Notes: generated by a model from the sequence alone, not told the origin. Counted from the first letter of the stretch, positions 22,506-30,705 are shown. The stretch: DNA of 41,386 nucleotides from an uncultured Faecalibacterium sp. (GCA_900540455.1 UQGD01000022.1:1-41386); one strand, 5' to 3'. Translations and numbers: made by a program.

Positions 22506-23363
22506 ATGGGAATGAAAGCATCCAACGCCATTGCGACGTTTTTCAAGTACGTCGTGCTGATCCTTGTGGGCCTCATCATGATCTATCCCCTGCTGTGGAT
22601 GATCAGTGCCACTTTCAAGGACAACAGCGAGATCTTTGCAGGCATCGGCCTGTGGATCCAGAACCCCACCCTGGAGGGCTATAAGAACGCGCTGAATAAC
22701 TTCGGCGGTTCCATCAACATCCTGCAGGCCATGCTGAACACCTATTCTTATGTTCTGCCCAAGGTCATCTGCACGGTCGTCTCCTCCTGCATTGCAGCTT
22801 ACGGCTTCGGCCGCTTCAACTTCCCCGGGCGGAAGATCCTGTTCAGCATCATGCTGGCCACCCTGTTCCTGCCCCAGGTCGTGCTGAACGTGCCCCAGTT
22901 TTTGCTGTACACCAAGTTCGGCTGGGTCAACAGCCCCTTCTATCTGGCCATCTGGTTCCACACCCTCTTTGCTACCGAGACCTACTTTGTCTACCAGCTG
23001 GTCCAGTTCATGCGCAACGTCCCCCGGGACCTGGACGAGGCTGCCTCCATCGACGGCTGCTCCTCCTTCCAGACCCTGTACAAGGTGATCGTGCCCATGC
23101 TGATGCCCGCTCTGGTGTCCTGTGCGCTGTTCCAGTTCATGTGGAGCTGCAACGACTTTATGGGCCCGCTGCTGTACGTGCAGACCCCCGCCAAGTACCC
23201 CATGTCTCTGTTCGTCAAGCTGTCCATGGATGGTGACACCGGCTTTGCGTGGAACCGCATCCTGGCGCTGTCCCTGATCTCCATCCTGCCGCAGCTGATC
23301 GTTTTCTTCTGTGCACAGGATCAGTTCGTGGAAGGCATCTCTGCCGGTGCAGTCAAGGGCTAA
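22506..23363 (+). CDS. ABC sugar transporter permease (MalG/UgpE type)
   Basis: Second membrane subunit of the importer, 285 residues, with six membrane helices, the first at about 13-35 (YVVLILVGLIMIYPLLWMISATFK, the family opening). The EAA loop is DLDEAASIDGCSSFQTLYKVIVPML at about 178, and the end is the usual FVEGISAGAVKG. It starts 11 bases after the first permease with a weak AAGGTG site, so translational coupling is likely. A perfect terminator follows at 23404. No ATP-binding gene lies on either side, which is common in Firmicutes where one MsmX-like ATPase serves several sugar importers (established knowledge). Confidence 0.93.
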   Translation: MGMKASNAIATFFKYVVLILVGLIMIYPLLWMISATFKDNSEIFAGIGLWIQNPTLEGYKNALNNFGGSINILQAMLNTYSYVLPKVICTVVSSCIAAYGFGRFNFPGRKILFSIMLATLFLPQVVLNVPQFLLYTKFGWVNSPFYLAIWFHTLFATETYFVYQLVQFMRNVPRDLDEAASIDGCSSFQTLYKVIVPMLMPALVSCALFQFMWSCNDFMGPLLYVQTPAKYPMSLFVKLSMDGDTGFAWNRILALSLISILPQLIVFFCAQDQFVEGISAGAVKG

Positions 23364-23403
23364 GCCCCTGCCGCTGACATAAGTCAGCCACGACGATAAC
23401 AAT

Positions 23404-23452
23404 GCCCCCTGTGCCATATCCCGTAAATGTGGCACAGGGGGCGTTTTGTTTT
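23404..23452 (+). terminator. Terminator of the ABC transporter operon
   Basis: A 13-bp perfect stem, GCCCCCTGTGCCA (23404-23416) with TGGCACAGGGGGC (23430-23442), followed by GTTTTGTTTT. The convergent AraC gene stops 15 bases further on. Confidence 0.95.
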
Positions 23453-23466
23453 GAAGGGCAGCCGGA

Positions 23467-24303
23467 TCATTTGCGAAAGCCTTTGCGGTACTGCAGCGGG
23501 CCTACGCCCAGCAGCTCCCGGAACACCCGGCGGAAATGTGCAGCGGTCAAAAAACCGGTCTGTTCTGCCACTGCGGTAATGCTCAGCTCTGTTGTCTCCA
23601 GCAGACGCTGCGCCGCCTCGATGCGGCGGGCATTGATGAAATCCACAATGGATTGTCCGGTCACCCGCCGGAACAGGCGGCTGAGATAGTAAGGGGAAAG
23701 GTAAAACTGTGCTGCCACCTCCGAGAGGGAGAGCTTTTGCTGGTAATGATCGGTGAGGTATGCGCAGATCTGATCCACCGTCTCGTTATGGGGGCGGCTC
23801 ATGCTGCCGCCCTGGGCCAGATACTCTTTCTGGGCATATTGGAGCAGCAGCCCCAGATACCACAGCACCGGGCTCTCCGGGTCCTCCATCTCACCCCACA
23901 GCAGTGCCAGCAGGGTGCGCAGGCGGGTGGTCCACTGCGCAGACCCGTACAGCGTCAGCCGGCCCTGCGGCGGGAGCATCCCTTCCAGATCCCGGCAGCC
24001 CATCGACCGCAATTCAGCCAGCGCTGCCGGCGGGAAATGACACCCCACCAAGTCCAGCGCCGTATGGCTGGTCTGCTGCATCTGCATCCCGCTTTGCGGC
24101 CCCAGCAGGACGAGGCACCCGGGATTCAGCGTTTGGGCAGGCTCCTGCTCTTCCTGCACCGGAAACGGGCGCAGCTCACAGCTGCCGCCAGATAAAAGGA
24201 TCAGGAAACAATCCTCCCCCGGGGGCAGCTCAAAACGGCCGCCCTCCACGCGCAGTCCCCCGGCGCGGATCTTTTCGCTCCATTTTTCCCGTTCGGGCCT
24301 CAT
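23467..24303 (-). CDS. AraC-family transcriptional regulator
   Basis: A 278-residue regulator with an amino-terminal cupin-like sugar-sensing part (about 15-150, FELPPGEDCFLILLSGGSCELRPF, NPGCLVLLGPQSG) and a carboxy-terminal AraC double helix-turn-helix (about 175-275: LSLSEVAAQFYLSPYYLSRLFRRVTGQS and ITAVAEQTGFLTAAHFRRVFRELLGVGPLQYRKG). ATG at 24303 follows AAAGGGGGG at five bases; the TTG at 24321 is upstream of that site. It is divergent from the GH28 gene with 108 bases between starts and convergent with the ABC operon. I infer that it controls the pectin-fragment genes on both sides. Confidence 0.93.
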   Translation of the reverse strand: MRPEREKWSEKIRAGGLRVEGGRFELPPGEDCFLILLSGGSCELRPFPVQEEQEPAQTLNPGCLVLLGPQSGMQMQQTSHTALDLVGCHFPPAALAELRSMGCRDLEGMLPPQGRLTLYGSAQWTTRLRTLLALLWGEMEDPESPVLWYLGLLLQYAQKEYLAQGGSMSRPHNETVDQICAYLTDHYQQKLSLSEVAAQFYLSPYYLSRLFRRVTGQSIVDFINARRIEAAQRLLETTELSITAVAEQTGFLTAAHFRRVFRELLGVGPLQYRKGFRK

Positions 24304-24411
24304 ACCGGCCCCCCTTTCCAAAATTGCTGCCCCAAAGGGCGCAGCACATCGTCTTTATCGTATCATACCATATTTTCATCCCTACCGACAAGCTCAGGAG
24401 GCTGATCCATC

Positions 24412-25968
24412 ATGAATTTGACCTTGATCCGTTCCACCACCCGCAGCGCCGTGTTCGAGCTGGAAAACGGTCTGTGCTATCGCCCCGCCCATCCCTTTGT
24501 GGTGCGGCTGAACGGCGCCGTGATCTACACGGACTGCAACACCAACGTGTTCTCTCTGTTCTCTTTGGAGCCGGACACCACCTACACCGTAGAAGCCGAG
24601 GCAGAGGGCGAGACCCTGACACTGGATTTTACCACCCAGCATGAGAGCTTTTTTGTGGATGCATCCCGCTACGGTCTGGTGCCGGATGGCGTAACAGACA
24701 ACACTGCCCGGCTGCAGGCCGCTCTGTCCACCTGCCCGGCTGGGGGCACCGTGTACCTGCCTGCCGGACGTTACCGCACCGCCAGCCTGTTCCTGAAAAG
24801 CGAGACCACCTTTTACCTGGAAAAGGGCGCTGTACTGCTGGGAGACAACGACCGCACCCACTACCCCATCCTGCCCGGTGTGCTTCCCAGCGCCAATGAA
24901 GTGGACGAGTATTACCTCACCGGATGGGAAGGCAACCCGCTGGACAGCTTTGCCAGCCTGATCAACGTGACCCAGGTGCACGATGTGGTCATCACCGGAC
25001 AGGGCGTGCTGGATGGCGATGCCGCCAACGGCGACTGGTGGCAGGACCCCAAGACCAAGCGCATTGCCTGGCGCCCCCGGATGGTGGCAGTGGTGGACAG
25101 CGAGAACGTCTGCCTGCACGGCGTGACCGTCCAAAACAGCTACGCCTGGACCATCCACCCCCTCTTTGCCCGCAACCTGGATCTGCTGCATTTCAACATT
25201 CACAACCCCTACGATGGCCCCAACACCGACGGCATCGACCCGGAGAGCTGCGTCAATACCCGGATCATCGGCGTCAACATCCATGTGGGAGACGACTGCA
25301 TTGCCATGAAGGCCAGCAAGGTCTTTTTGGGCATGAAGCTGAAAAAGAGCTGTGAGCACACGGTGGTGCGCAACTGTCTGCTGGACAAAGGCCATGGCGG
25401 CATCGTCATTGGCAGCGAGATGAGCGGCGGCGTCAAGGATATGGTGGTGACCCAGTGCCTGATGGATCACACCGACCGTGGCCTGCGTGTCAAGACCCGC
25501 CGCGGCCGGGGCAACACCGCTGTGATCGACGGGCTGGTATTCCGCAATGTGGAGATGCGGGGGGTAAAAGCACCTTTCGTCATCAATATGTTTTACTTCT
25601 GTGATCCGGACGGCCACAGCGACTATGTGCAGGACCGCCGTCCCCTGCCGGTGGATGAATACACGCCCCGGCTGGGCACCCTGACCATGGAAGATATCAC
25701 CGCCACCGATGCCCAGTACGCTGGCTGTTACTTTGACGGCCTGCCGGAGCAGCCCATTGAGCGGGTGTCCATGCGCAACGTGAGCATTACCTTTGACCCC
25801 AAGGCTGAGGCGGGACAGGCTGCCATGGCCGACAACCGCCCCCATGTAAAAAAACTGGCTATCTACGCTGAGAACGTCCGCTCCATCGACCTGCACAACG
25901 TACAGATCGAGGGCTACGAAGGCGAGCGGCTGCACTTTGCCAATGTGGAACATTTTGAGGAGGAGTAA
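24412..25968 (+). CDS. Cytoplasmic GH28 polygalacturonase-like hydrolase
   Basis: A parallel beta-helix glycoside hydrolase of family 28, 518 residues. The three catalytic acids are in NTDGIDPES (D273, with D276) and GDDC (D294, D295); H328 is in GHGGIVIGSE and the substrate Arg/Lys in RGLRVKT. A fibronectin-like amino-terminal piece (about 1-75) precedes the helix, as in exo-acting enzymes. There is no signal peptide, so it acts inside the cell on imported fragments, probably removing galacturonic acid from oligogalacturonides or rhamnogalacturonides. AGGAGG precedes the ATG. The GH105 gene starts five bases after its stop. Exo-polygalacturonase is the best guess; the exact linkage is not visible. 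Confidence 0.93.
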   Translation: MNLTLIRSTTRSAVFELENGLCYRPAHPFVVRLNGAVIYTDCNTNVFSLFSLEPDTTYTVEAEAEGETLTLDFTTQHESFFVDASRYGLVPDGVTDNTARLQAALSTCPAGGTVYLPAGRYRTASLFLKSETTFYLEKGAVLLGDNDRTHYPILPGVLPSANEVDEYYLTGWEGNPLDSFASLINVTQVHDVVITGQGVLDGDAANGDWWQDPKTKRIAWRPRMVAVVDSENVCLHGVTVQNSYAWTIHPLFARNLDLLHFNIHNPYDGPNTDGIDPESCVNTRIIGVNIHVGDDCIAMKASKVFLGMKLKKSCEHTVVRNCLLDKGHGGIVIGSEMSGGVKDMVVTQCLMDHTDRGLRVKTRRGRGNTAVIDGLVFRNVEMRGVKAPFVINMFYFCDPDGHSDYVQDRRPLPVDEYTPRLGTLTMEDITATDAQYAGCYFDGLPEQPIERVSMRNVSITFDPKAEAGQAAMADNRPHVKKLAIYAENVRSIDLHNVQIEGYEGERLHFANVEHFEEE

Positions 25969-25972
25969 AACC

Positions 25973-27118
25973 ATGACCCATGACGAGATCCTGACCATGC
26001 TGGGCGACTATGTGGACTACCTGATCGATCACTCCAGCGCAGAAGCCCCCATGTGGAACATCGAAAAGGTGCGCAGCGGCCAGCCCAACAAGTGGAACTA
26101 TATCGACGGCTGCATGATCACCGCTACTCTGAGCCTGTATAAGACCACCGGGCAGGAAAAATACCTGCGCTTTTCCAAGGACTTCATCGACTATTTTGTC
26201 CAGCCGGACGGCTCCATCAAGACCTTTGACCCGGCGGAGTACAACCTGGACAACGTAAACCAGGGCAAAAACCTGTTTACCCTGTACGATATTTTTGGCG
26301 AGGAGAAATACCGCAAGGCCATCGACACCATCAACAGTCAGCTGTTGGGCCAGCCCCGCACCAAAGAGGGCAACTTCTGGCACAAGAACATCTATCCCTG
26401 GCAGGTCTGGCTGGATGGCGCCTATATGGCACAGCCCTTCTACATGGAATACGAGACCCGCTTTAATAAGATGAAGGGCTGCATCGACAGCTACAAACAG
26501 TTTATGAACATCCAAAAGCATATGCGGGATGAAAAGACCGGCCTGTACTATCACGGCTATGATGAGAGCCGCCAAATGTATTGGGCCGACCCGGAGACCG
26601 GCTGCAGCCCCAACTTCTGGCTGCGGGCTATGGGCTGGTTCATGGTGGCCATGGTGGACGTGCTGGAGCGGATGGACGAACAGCTGTACAACGAATACCG
26701 CAGCATCCAGGCCATGCTCAAGCAGACCATTGAGGACGTGCACAAGTTCCAGGACCCGGAGAGAGGGATGTTCTGGCAGGTGATGGACCACCCCGGCGAG
26801 CAGGGCAACTACCTGGAGACCAGCGGCACCGCTCTGTTTGCCTACGCTGTGCTCAAGGGCGTGCGCCTGGGTCTGCTGCCCCCGCGGATGACCGCCTGGG
26901 CGGAAAAGGCTTTCTACGGCACCTGCGACCGATATCTTTCCAAAAACCCGGACGGCAGCCTACAGCTGGACGGCATCTGCCTGGTGGCAGGTCTGGGCGG
27001 CAAGGATCACCGGGACGGCTCCCTGGCTTACTATTACAGTGAGCCGGTGGTCTGCAACGATGCAAAGGGCGTAGGTCCCCTGGTGCTAGCCTATACCGAG
27101 ATGATCGCACGGAAGTAA
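25973..27118 (+). CDS. GH105 unsaturated rhamnogalacturonyl/galacturonyl hydrolase (YteR-like)
   Basis: A 381-residue (alpha/alpha)6-barrel enzyme of family GH105, which removes the unsaturated sugar left by pectate or rhamnogalacturonan lyases. Family signs: WNYIDGCMITATLSLY, NIYPWQVWLDGAYMAQPFYMEYE (with the catalytic Asp in WLDG), YHGYDESRQMYWADPETG (substrate-binding His/Tyr), FWLRAMGWFMVAMVDVLE and NYLETSGTALFAYAV. No signal peptide, so it is cytoplasmic. GAGGAGGAGT precedes the ATG at 25973. With GH28 it forms a two-gene operon under the divergent AraC regulator, ended by the terminator at 27145. A lyase must exist elsewhere or in other gut species to make its substrate (inference). Confidence 0.93.
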   Translation: MTHDEILTMLGDYVDYLIDHSSAEAPMWNIEKVRSGQPNKWNYIDGCMITATLSLYKTTGQEKYLRFSKDFIDYFVQPDGSIKTFDPAEYNLDNVNQGKNLFTLYDIFGEEKYRKAIDTINSQLLGQPRTKEGNFWHKNIYPWQVWLDGAYMAQPFYMEYETRFNKMKGCIDSYKQFMNIQKHMRDEKTGLYYHGYDESRQMYWADPETGCSPNFWLRAMGWFMVAMVDVLERMDEQLYNEYRSIQAMLKQTIEDVHKFQDPERGMFWQVMDHPGEQGNYLETSGTALFAYAVLKGVRLGLLPPRMTAWAEKAFYGTCDRYLSKNPDGSLQLDGICLVAGLGGKDHRDGSLAYYYSEPVVCNDAKGVGPLVLAYTEMIARK

Positions 27119-27144
27119 GCGCCATCCACTGCTCCCTGCAACAA

Positions 27145-27186
27145 ACAAAAAACCGGACAGTCTTTTGAACTGTCCGGTTTTTTGTT
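27145..27186. terminator. Bidirectional terminator between GH105 and pflA
   Basis: Eleven-bp perfect stem AACCGGACAGT (27151-27161), ACTGTCCGGTT (27169-27179), with an A-tract before and T-tract after, so it can stop transcription from both convergent genes. Confidence 0.95.
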
Positions 27187-27196
27187 TATTTACTTT

Positions 27197-27946
27197 TTAG
27201 CCGGGGTAATCGGCGGTATGGAGCAGCTGCTCTGCCCGGCGGACCTGGTCTGCCGTGGGAGGCACTGCATCCTCCAGCGGATAGGGGATGCCCAGCTGTT
27301 TCCACTTGAACAGCCCCAGTGTGTGATACGGAAGCACTTCCACCCGCTGCACCGTAGAAAGGCTCTGGATAAAGCGGCCCATCTCAGCCAGGCCCCGCTC
27401 CTCATCGGTAAGGCCGGGCACCAGCACATGACGGATCCACATCGGGACGCCCTTTTCCGACAGGTACCGGGCCATAGCCAGGATATTGGCGTTGTCCCGG
27501 CCGGTAAGGCGGCGGTGCTTGTCCGGGTCCATCTCTTTCAGGTCCAGCATGACCAGGCTGGTCTGTTCCAGCAGCCGGTCAAACCGGGCCAGGTAAGCGG
27601 GGTCAGTGGAAAACGGCCCGCCAGCCGTATCCAGGGTGGTATGGACGCCCTTAGCCCGCGCCAAGGCAAAAAAGTCGGTGACGAAATCCATCTGGAGCAG
27701 CGGTTCCCCGCCGCTTACCGTGATGCCGCCTTTTTTGCCCCAGTAGTTGCGGTAGCGCCACACTTTCTGGAACAGATCCTCTGCGGTCCAAGGTTCGCCC
27801 CCTGCGTGCCAGGTCTCCGGGTTATGACAATACTGGCACCGCAGACCGCATCCCTGCAAAAACACGACATAGCGCACCCCCGGCCCATCCACAGAGCCAA
27901 AGGACTCCAGCGAGTGGATGTAGCCGATGCGATCAGAGGCTTGCAT
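27197..27946 (-). CDS. pflA: Pyruvate formate-lyase activating enzyme
   Basis: Radical SAM enzyme that abstracts a hydrogen from the glycine of PFL and makes the active glycyl radical; 249 residues. C-x3-C-x2-C at C33, C37 and C40 (CGLRCQYCHNP), preceded by ESFGSVDGPGVRYVVF and followed by GGITVSGGEPLLQ and the SAM-binding VMLDLKEMD. ATG at 27946 overlaps the pflB stop by 14 bases, so the two are coupled. No own promoter is needed. Normal length for PflA. Confidence 0.97.
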   Translation of the reverse strand: MQASDRIGYIHSLESFGSVDGPGVRYVVFLQGCGLRCQYCHNPETWHAGGEPWTAEDLFQKVWRYRNYWGKKGGITVSGGEPLLQMDFVTDFFALARAKGVHTTLDTAGGPFSTDPAYLARFDRLLEQTSLVMLDLKEMDPDKHRRLTGRDNANILAMARYLSEKGVPMWIRHVLVPGLTDEERGLAEMGRFIQSLSTVQRVEVLPYHTLGLFKWKQLGIPYPLEDAVPPTADQVRRAEQLLHTADYPG

Positions 27947-30185
27947 GGCAGGTACGGGCGATCACGTCCATCTGCTGCTCCCGGGTCAGATCGATGAACT
28001 TGACAGCGTAGCCGGAGACACGGATGGTGAAGTTTGCGTACTCCTCCTTCTCCGGGTGCTCCATAGCATCCATCAGCTTCTCCTTGCCAAAGACGTTGAC
28101 GTTCAGGTGGTGAGCGCCCTGGTTAAAGTAGCCGTCCATGACCTGCACCAGGTTCTCCACCCGCTCGGTCTCGCTGTGGCCCAAAGCGTCGGGGTTGATG
28201 GTCTGGGTGTTGGAGATGCCGTCCAGTGCCCAGTGGTAGGGCAGCTTTGCCACCGAGTTCAGAGAGGCCAGCAGGCCGTTCTGCTCTGCGCCGTAGCTGG
28301 GGTTTGCGCCCGGGGCAAAGGGGGTAAAGGCTGCACGGCCGTCCGGCAGAGCGCCGGTGTACTTGCCGTACACCACGTTGGAAGTGATGGTCAGGATCGA
28401 GGTGGTAGCCTCGGAGTTGCGGTAGGTATGGCGCTTCTTGATCATCTCCAGGAAGGTGCGCAGCAGCCACACGCCGATCTCATCGGCACGGTCATCGTCG
28501 TTGCCGTAACGGGGGAAGTCACCCTCCACCTCAAAGCCGGTGGTGATGCCGTCCTCATCCCGGACTGCCCGAACCTTTGCGTACTTGATAGCGCTGAGGG
28601 AGTCGATCACATGAGAGAAGCCTGCAATGCCGGTGGCAAAGGTACGGCGCACGTCGGTATCGATCAGCGCCATCTCGGCTTCCTCGTAGTAGTACTTGTC
28701 GTGCATATACTGGATCAGGTTCAGCACATTGACATACAGACCTGCCAGCCAGTCCAGCATCTTGACAAACTTGGGCAGCACCTCGTCATAGTTCAGGTAC
28801 TCGCTGGTAACGGGGGCATAGTTGGGGCCGCACTGCTCGTGGGACTTCTCATCCACGCCGCCGTTGATGGCGTACAGCAGGCACTTTGCCAGGTTGGCGC
28901 GAGCGCCGAAGAACTGCATCTCCTTGCCGGTCTGGGTAGCAGACACGCAGCAGCAGATGGAGTAATCATCGCCCCAAACCGGCTTCATCACATCGTCATT
29001 CTCATACTGCACAGAGCTGGTGTCGATGGACACCTTTGCAGCGTACTTCTTGAATGCCTCCGGCAGGGCGGCAGAGTACAGCACGGTGAGGTTCGGCTCC
29101 GGGGCGGGGCCCATATTCTCCAGCGTGTGGAGGAAGCGGTAGCAGTTCTTGGTGACCATGCTGCGGCCGTCCATGCCAATGCCGCCCACCTCCAGGGTAG
29201 CCCACACCGGATCGCCGGAGAACAGCTGGTTGTAGCTGGGGATACGGGCAAACTTGACCATGCGGAACTTCATGACCATGTGGTCGATCAGCTCCTGTGC
29301 CTGGCTCTCGGTCAGGATGCCCTTGTCCAGATCCCGCTGGATATAGATATCCAGGAAGGTGGAGATACGGCCCACGCTCATGGCAGCGCCGTTCTGGGTC
29401 TTGATCGCAGCCAGGTAGCCGAAGTAGAGCCACTGGCAGGCTTCCTTGGCATCCTTTGCAGGCTGAGAGATGTCGTAGCCGTAGACGGCAGCCATCTTCT
29501 TCATATCCTTCAGGGCGTTGATCTGACGGGAGATCTCCTCCCGCAGGCGGATCACCTCATCGGTCATGGTGCCGTCGCCACAGTTCTCCAGATCCTCCTG
29601 CTTGAAGCGGATCAGTGCGTCAATGCCATACAGCGCTACACGGCGGTAGTCGCCCACGATACGGCCGCGGCCATAGGTATCCGGCAGACCGGTGATGATG
29701 TGGGTGTGGCGTGCCTTCTTCATCTCAGGGGTATAGGCATCGAACACAGCCTGGTTGTGGGTGCGGGTATAATCGGTGAAGATCTTGTGCAGCTCCTCGC
29801 TGGGCTGGTAGCCGTAGGTGGTGCAGGCCTGCTCTGCCATCTTGATGCCGCCATAGGGCATAAAGGCACGCTTCAGGGGCTTGTCGGTCTGCAGACCCAC
29901 GATCTGCTCCAGATCCTTCAGCTCCTCATCAATGTAGCCGGGGCCGTAAGCGGTCAGACCACTGACCACATCGGTCTCCATATCCAGCACGCCGCCCTTG
30001 GCACGCTCGGCCTTCTGCAGCTTCTGCAGTGCGCCCCACAGCTTATCGGTAGCTTCGGTAGGCCCAGCCAGGAAGCTCTCGTCTCCGTTATACGGAGTGT
30101 AGTTTTTCTGAATAAAATCCCGGACGTTGACTTCCTCTTTCCAGATGCGGCCCTCAAAGCCCTGCCATTGTTCAAAATCGATCAT
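27933..30185 (-). CDS. pflB: Formate C-acetyltransferase (pyruvate formate-lyase)
   Basis: Glycyl-radical enzyme converting pyruvate and CoA to acetyl-CoA and formate in anaerobic fermentation; 750 residues. The active-site Cys pair is in SICCCVSATQTGK (three Cys in a row, C411-C413), the radical glycine is G725 in IRVSGYAVKF, and the amino end WQGFEGRIWKEEVNVRDFIQ is typical. ATG at 30185 follows AAGGAGG at eight bases. pflA is coupled downstream. Its leader (about 130 bases) holds two stems, a terminator-like hairpin and the 16-bp inverted repeat GTTAGC-n4-GCTAAC shared with the small-RNA candidate, so control after initiation is possible. Oxygen cleaves the active enzyme, which fits an obligate anaerobe. 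Confidence 0.98.
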   Translation of the reverse strand: MIDFEQWQGFEGRIWKEEVNVRDFIQKNYTPYNGDESFLAGPTEATDKLWGALQKLQKAERAKGGVLDMETDVVSGLTAYGPGYIDEELKDLEQIVGLQTDKPLKRAFMPYGGIKMAEQACTTYGYQPSEELHKIFTDYTRTHNQAVFDAYTPEMKKARHTHIITGLPDTYGRGRIVGDYRRVALYGIDALIRFKQEDLENCGDGTMTDEVIRLREEISRQINALKDMKKMAAVYGYDISQPAKDAKEACQWLYFGYLAAIKTQNGAAMSVGRISTFLDIYIQRDLDKGILTESQAQELIDHMVMKFRMVKFARIPSYNQLFSGDPVWATLEVGGIGMDGRSMVTKNCYRFLHTLENMGPAPEPNLTVLYSAALPEAFKKYAAKVSIDTSSVQYENDDVMKPVWGDDYSICCCVSATQTGKEMQFFGARANLAKCLLYAINGGVDEKSHEQCGPNYAPVTSEYLNYDEVLPKFVKMLDWLAGLYVNVLNLIQYMHDKYYYEEAEMALIDTDVRRTFATGIAGFSHVIDSLSAIKYAKVRAVRDEDGITTGFEVEGDFPRYGNDDDRADEIGVWLLRTFLEMIKKRHTYRNSEATTSILTITSNVVYGKYTGALPDGRAAFTPFAPGANPSYGAEQNGLLASLNSVAKLPYHWALDGISNTQTINPDALGHSETERVENLVQVMDGYFNQGAHHLNVNVFGKEKLMDAMEHPEKEEYANFTIRVSGYAVKFIDLTREQQMDVIARTCHASL

Positions 30186-30243
30186 GGTGGAAACCTCCTT
30201 GTCCTTTGTGCAGGCTGTCCTGGGGACTCCCGCTATGGTGGAT

Positions 30244-30259
30244 GTTAGCAAAGGCTAAC
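30244..30259. promoter_or_regulatory. Inverted repeat in the pflB leader, possible Rex-type operator
   Basis: GTTAGC-AAAG-GCTAAC, a 16-bp inverted repeat about 55-70 bases downstream of the pflB start site and 59 bases before the ATG. The same pattern with the same spacing, GTTAGC-TTTG-TCTAAC, lies at 30561-30576. Rex boxes in clostridia are usually TTGTTAA-n4-TTAACAA; the size and symmetry fit but the half-site differs, so a related or different redox regulator is also possible, as is an RNA hairpin role. Confidence 0.5.
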
Positions 30260-30271
30260 TATTGTCGTATC

Positions 30272-30293
30272 AAAAAACCGCTTTTGCGGCTCT
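30272..30293 (-). terminator. Terminator-like hairpin in the pflB leader
   Basis: On the minus strand AGCCGC-AAAA-GCGGTT (one G-T pair) followed by TTTT, about 25-45 bases downstream of the predicted start. It is preceded by another stem, CGTGC with GCACG (about 30295-30316). It is short, so it would be a weak attenuator. Confidence 0.45.
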
Positions 30294-30321
30294 CTCGTGC
30301 TCCTATCAAGGGCACGCTATT

Positions 30322-30350
30322 ATAATAGCAATGATTCCTGAAAAAAGCAA
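30322..30350 (-). promoter_or_regulatory. pflB promoter
   Basis: Minus-strand TTGCTT (30350-30345), 17-base spacer, TATTAT (30327-30322). The -10 lies inside the palindrome CTATTATAATAG, which gives an alternative TATAAT three bases downstream. The rest of 30351-30519 is AT-rich with no gene visible. Confidence 0.6.
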
Positions 30351-30519
30351 GTGACAAAACATGGGATTTTTCTGCCGGTTTTCTCTTTCATTCTATTCAA
30401 AACTTCCATCTCATAGCGAATAAGTAGGACTTATACCCAAAATCCGCTTCTCTACTGCTTGGACTGGCAGCATCTGCCGCCCGCTGCCCTGTTTCGGCAA
30501 AGATATTTTCGCCTCCCCC

Positions 30520-30548
30520 TTGACAAATCCTTACCGCCGTGATATCCT
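30520..30548 (+). promoter_or_regulatory. Strong promoter of the small-RNA candidate
   Basis: TTGACA (30520-30525), 17-base spacer, TATCCT (30543-30548). No protein-coding gene lies downstream on this strand before the terminator at 30667. Confidence 0.75.
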
Positions 30549-30560
30549 TATGGCGCGTTA

Positions 30561-30576
30561 GTTAGCTTTGTCTAAC
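30561..30576. promoter_or_regulatory. Inverted repeat at the start of the small-RNA candidate
   Basis: GTTAGC-TTTG-TCTAAC, about six bases after the predicted transcription start, where a bound repressor would block elongation or initiation. It matches the repeat in the pflB leader (30244-30259) in sequence and length. Confidence 0.5.
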
Positions 30577-30666
30577 TGCTCCCAAGAGCATGACCATCTC
30601 TTGGGATACCCCTGTTTGTTTTCCTCCAATTTATTTCTTCCTCTCATTCCGATCTTTTCAAGAAAA

Positions 30667-30705
30667 ACAGAGCCTGCGCAGGAGAAGGCGCAGGCTCTGT
30701 TTTTG
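30667..30705. terminator. Bidirectional terminator (small RNA and YbhN-like gene)
   Basis: Perfect 13-bp stem, ACAGAGCCTGCGC (30667-30679) with GCGCAGGCTCTGT (30688-30700), T-tract on the plus strand and, on the minus strand, TTTTTCTT. It ends the small-RNA candidate and lies 39 bases after the minus-strand gene that stops at 30744. Confidence 0.93.

Larger units (their letters stand above)
30555..30705 (+). ncRNA. Candidate small regulatory RNA with CU-rich anti-Shine-Dalgarno-like stretch
   Basis: About 150 bases between the promoter at 30520 and a strong terminator. Parts in order: the 16-bp inverted repeat GTTAGC-TTTG-TCTAAC (30561-30576), a perfect hairpin CCCAAGAG/CTCTTGGG (30581-30588, 30598-30605), an unpaired pyrimidine-rich stretch (about 30607-30660) containing TTTTCCTCC and TTCTTCCTCTC, and a 13-bp terminator stem. 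The CU-rich pieces are complementary to the GGAGG/GGAAGG ribosome binding sites. The only ATG reading frame has no ribosome binding site and runs through the terminator. Layout resembles RoxS/RsaE, C-rich small RNAs of Bacillus and Staphylococcus controlled by redox regulators (RoxS by Rex). Function is inferred; expression is not shown by sequence. Confidence 0.6.

Noticed and set aside
27927..30248. 773-codon open frame antisense to pflB
   Set aside because: Shadow of pflB; the composition is a byproduct of PFL codons and there is no ribosome binding site.
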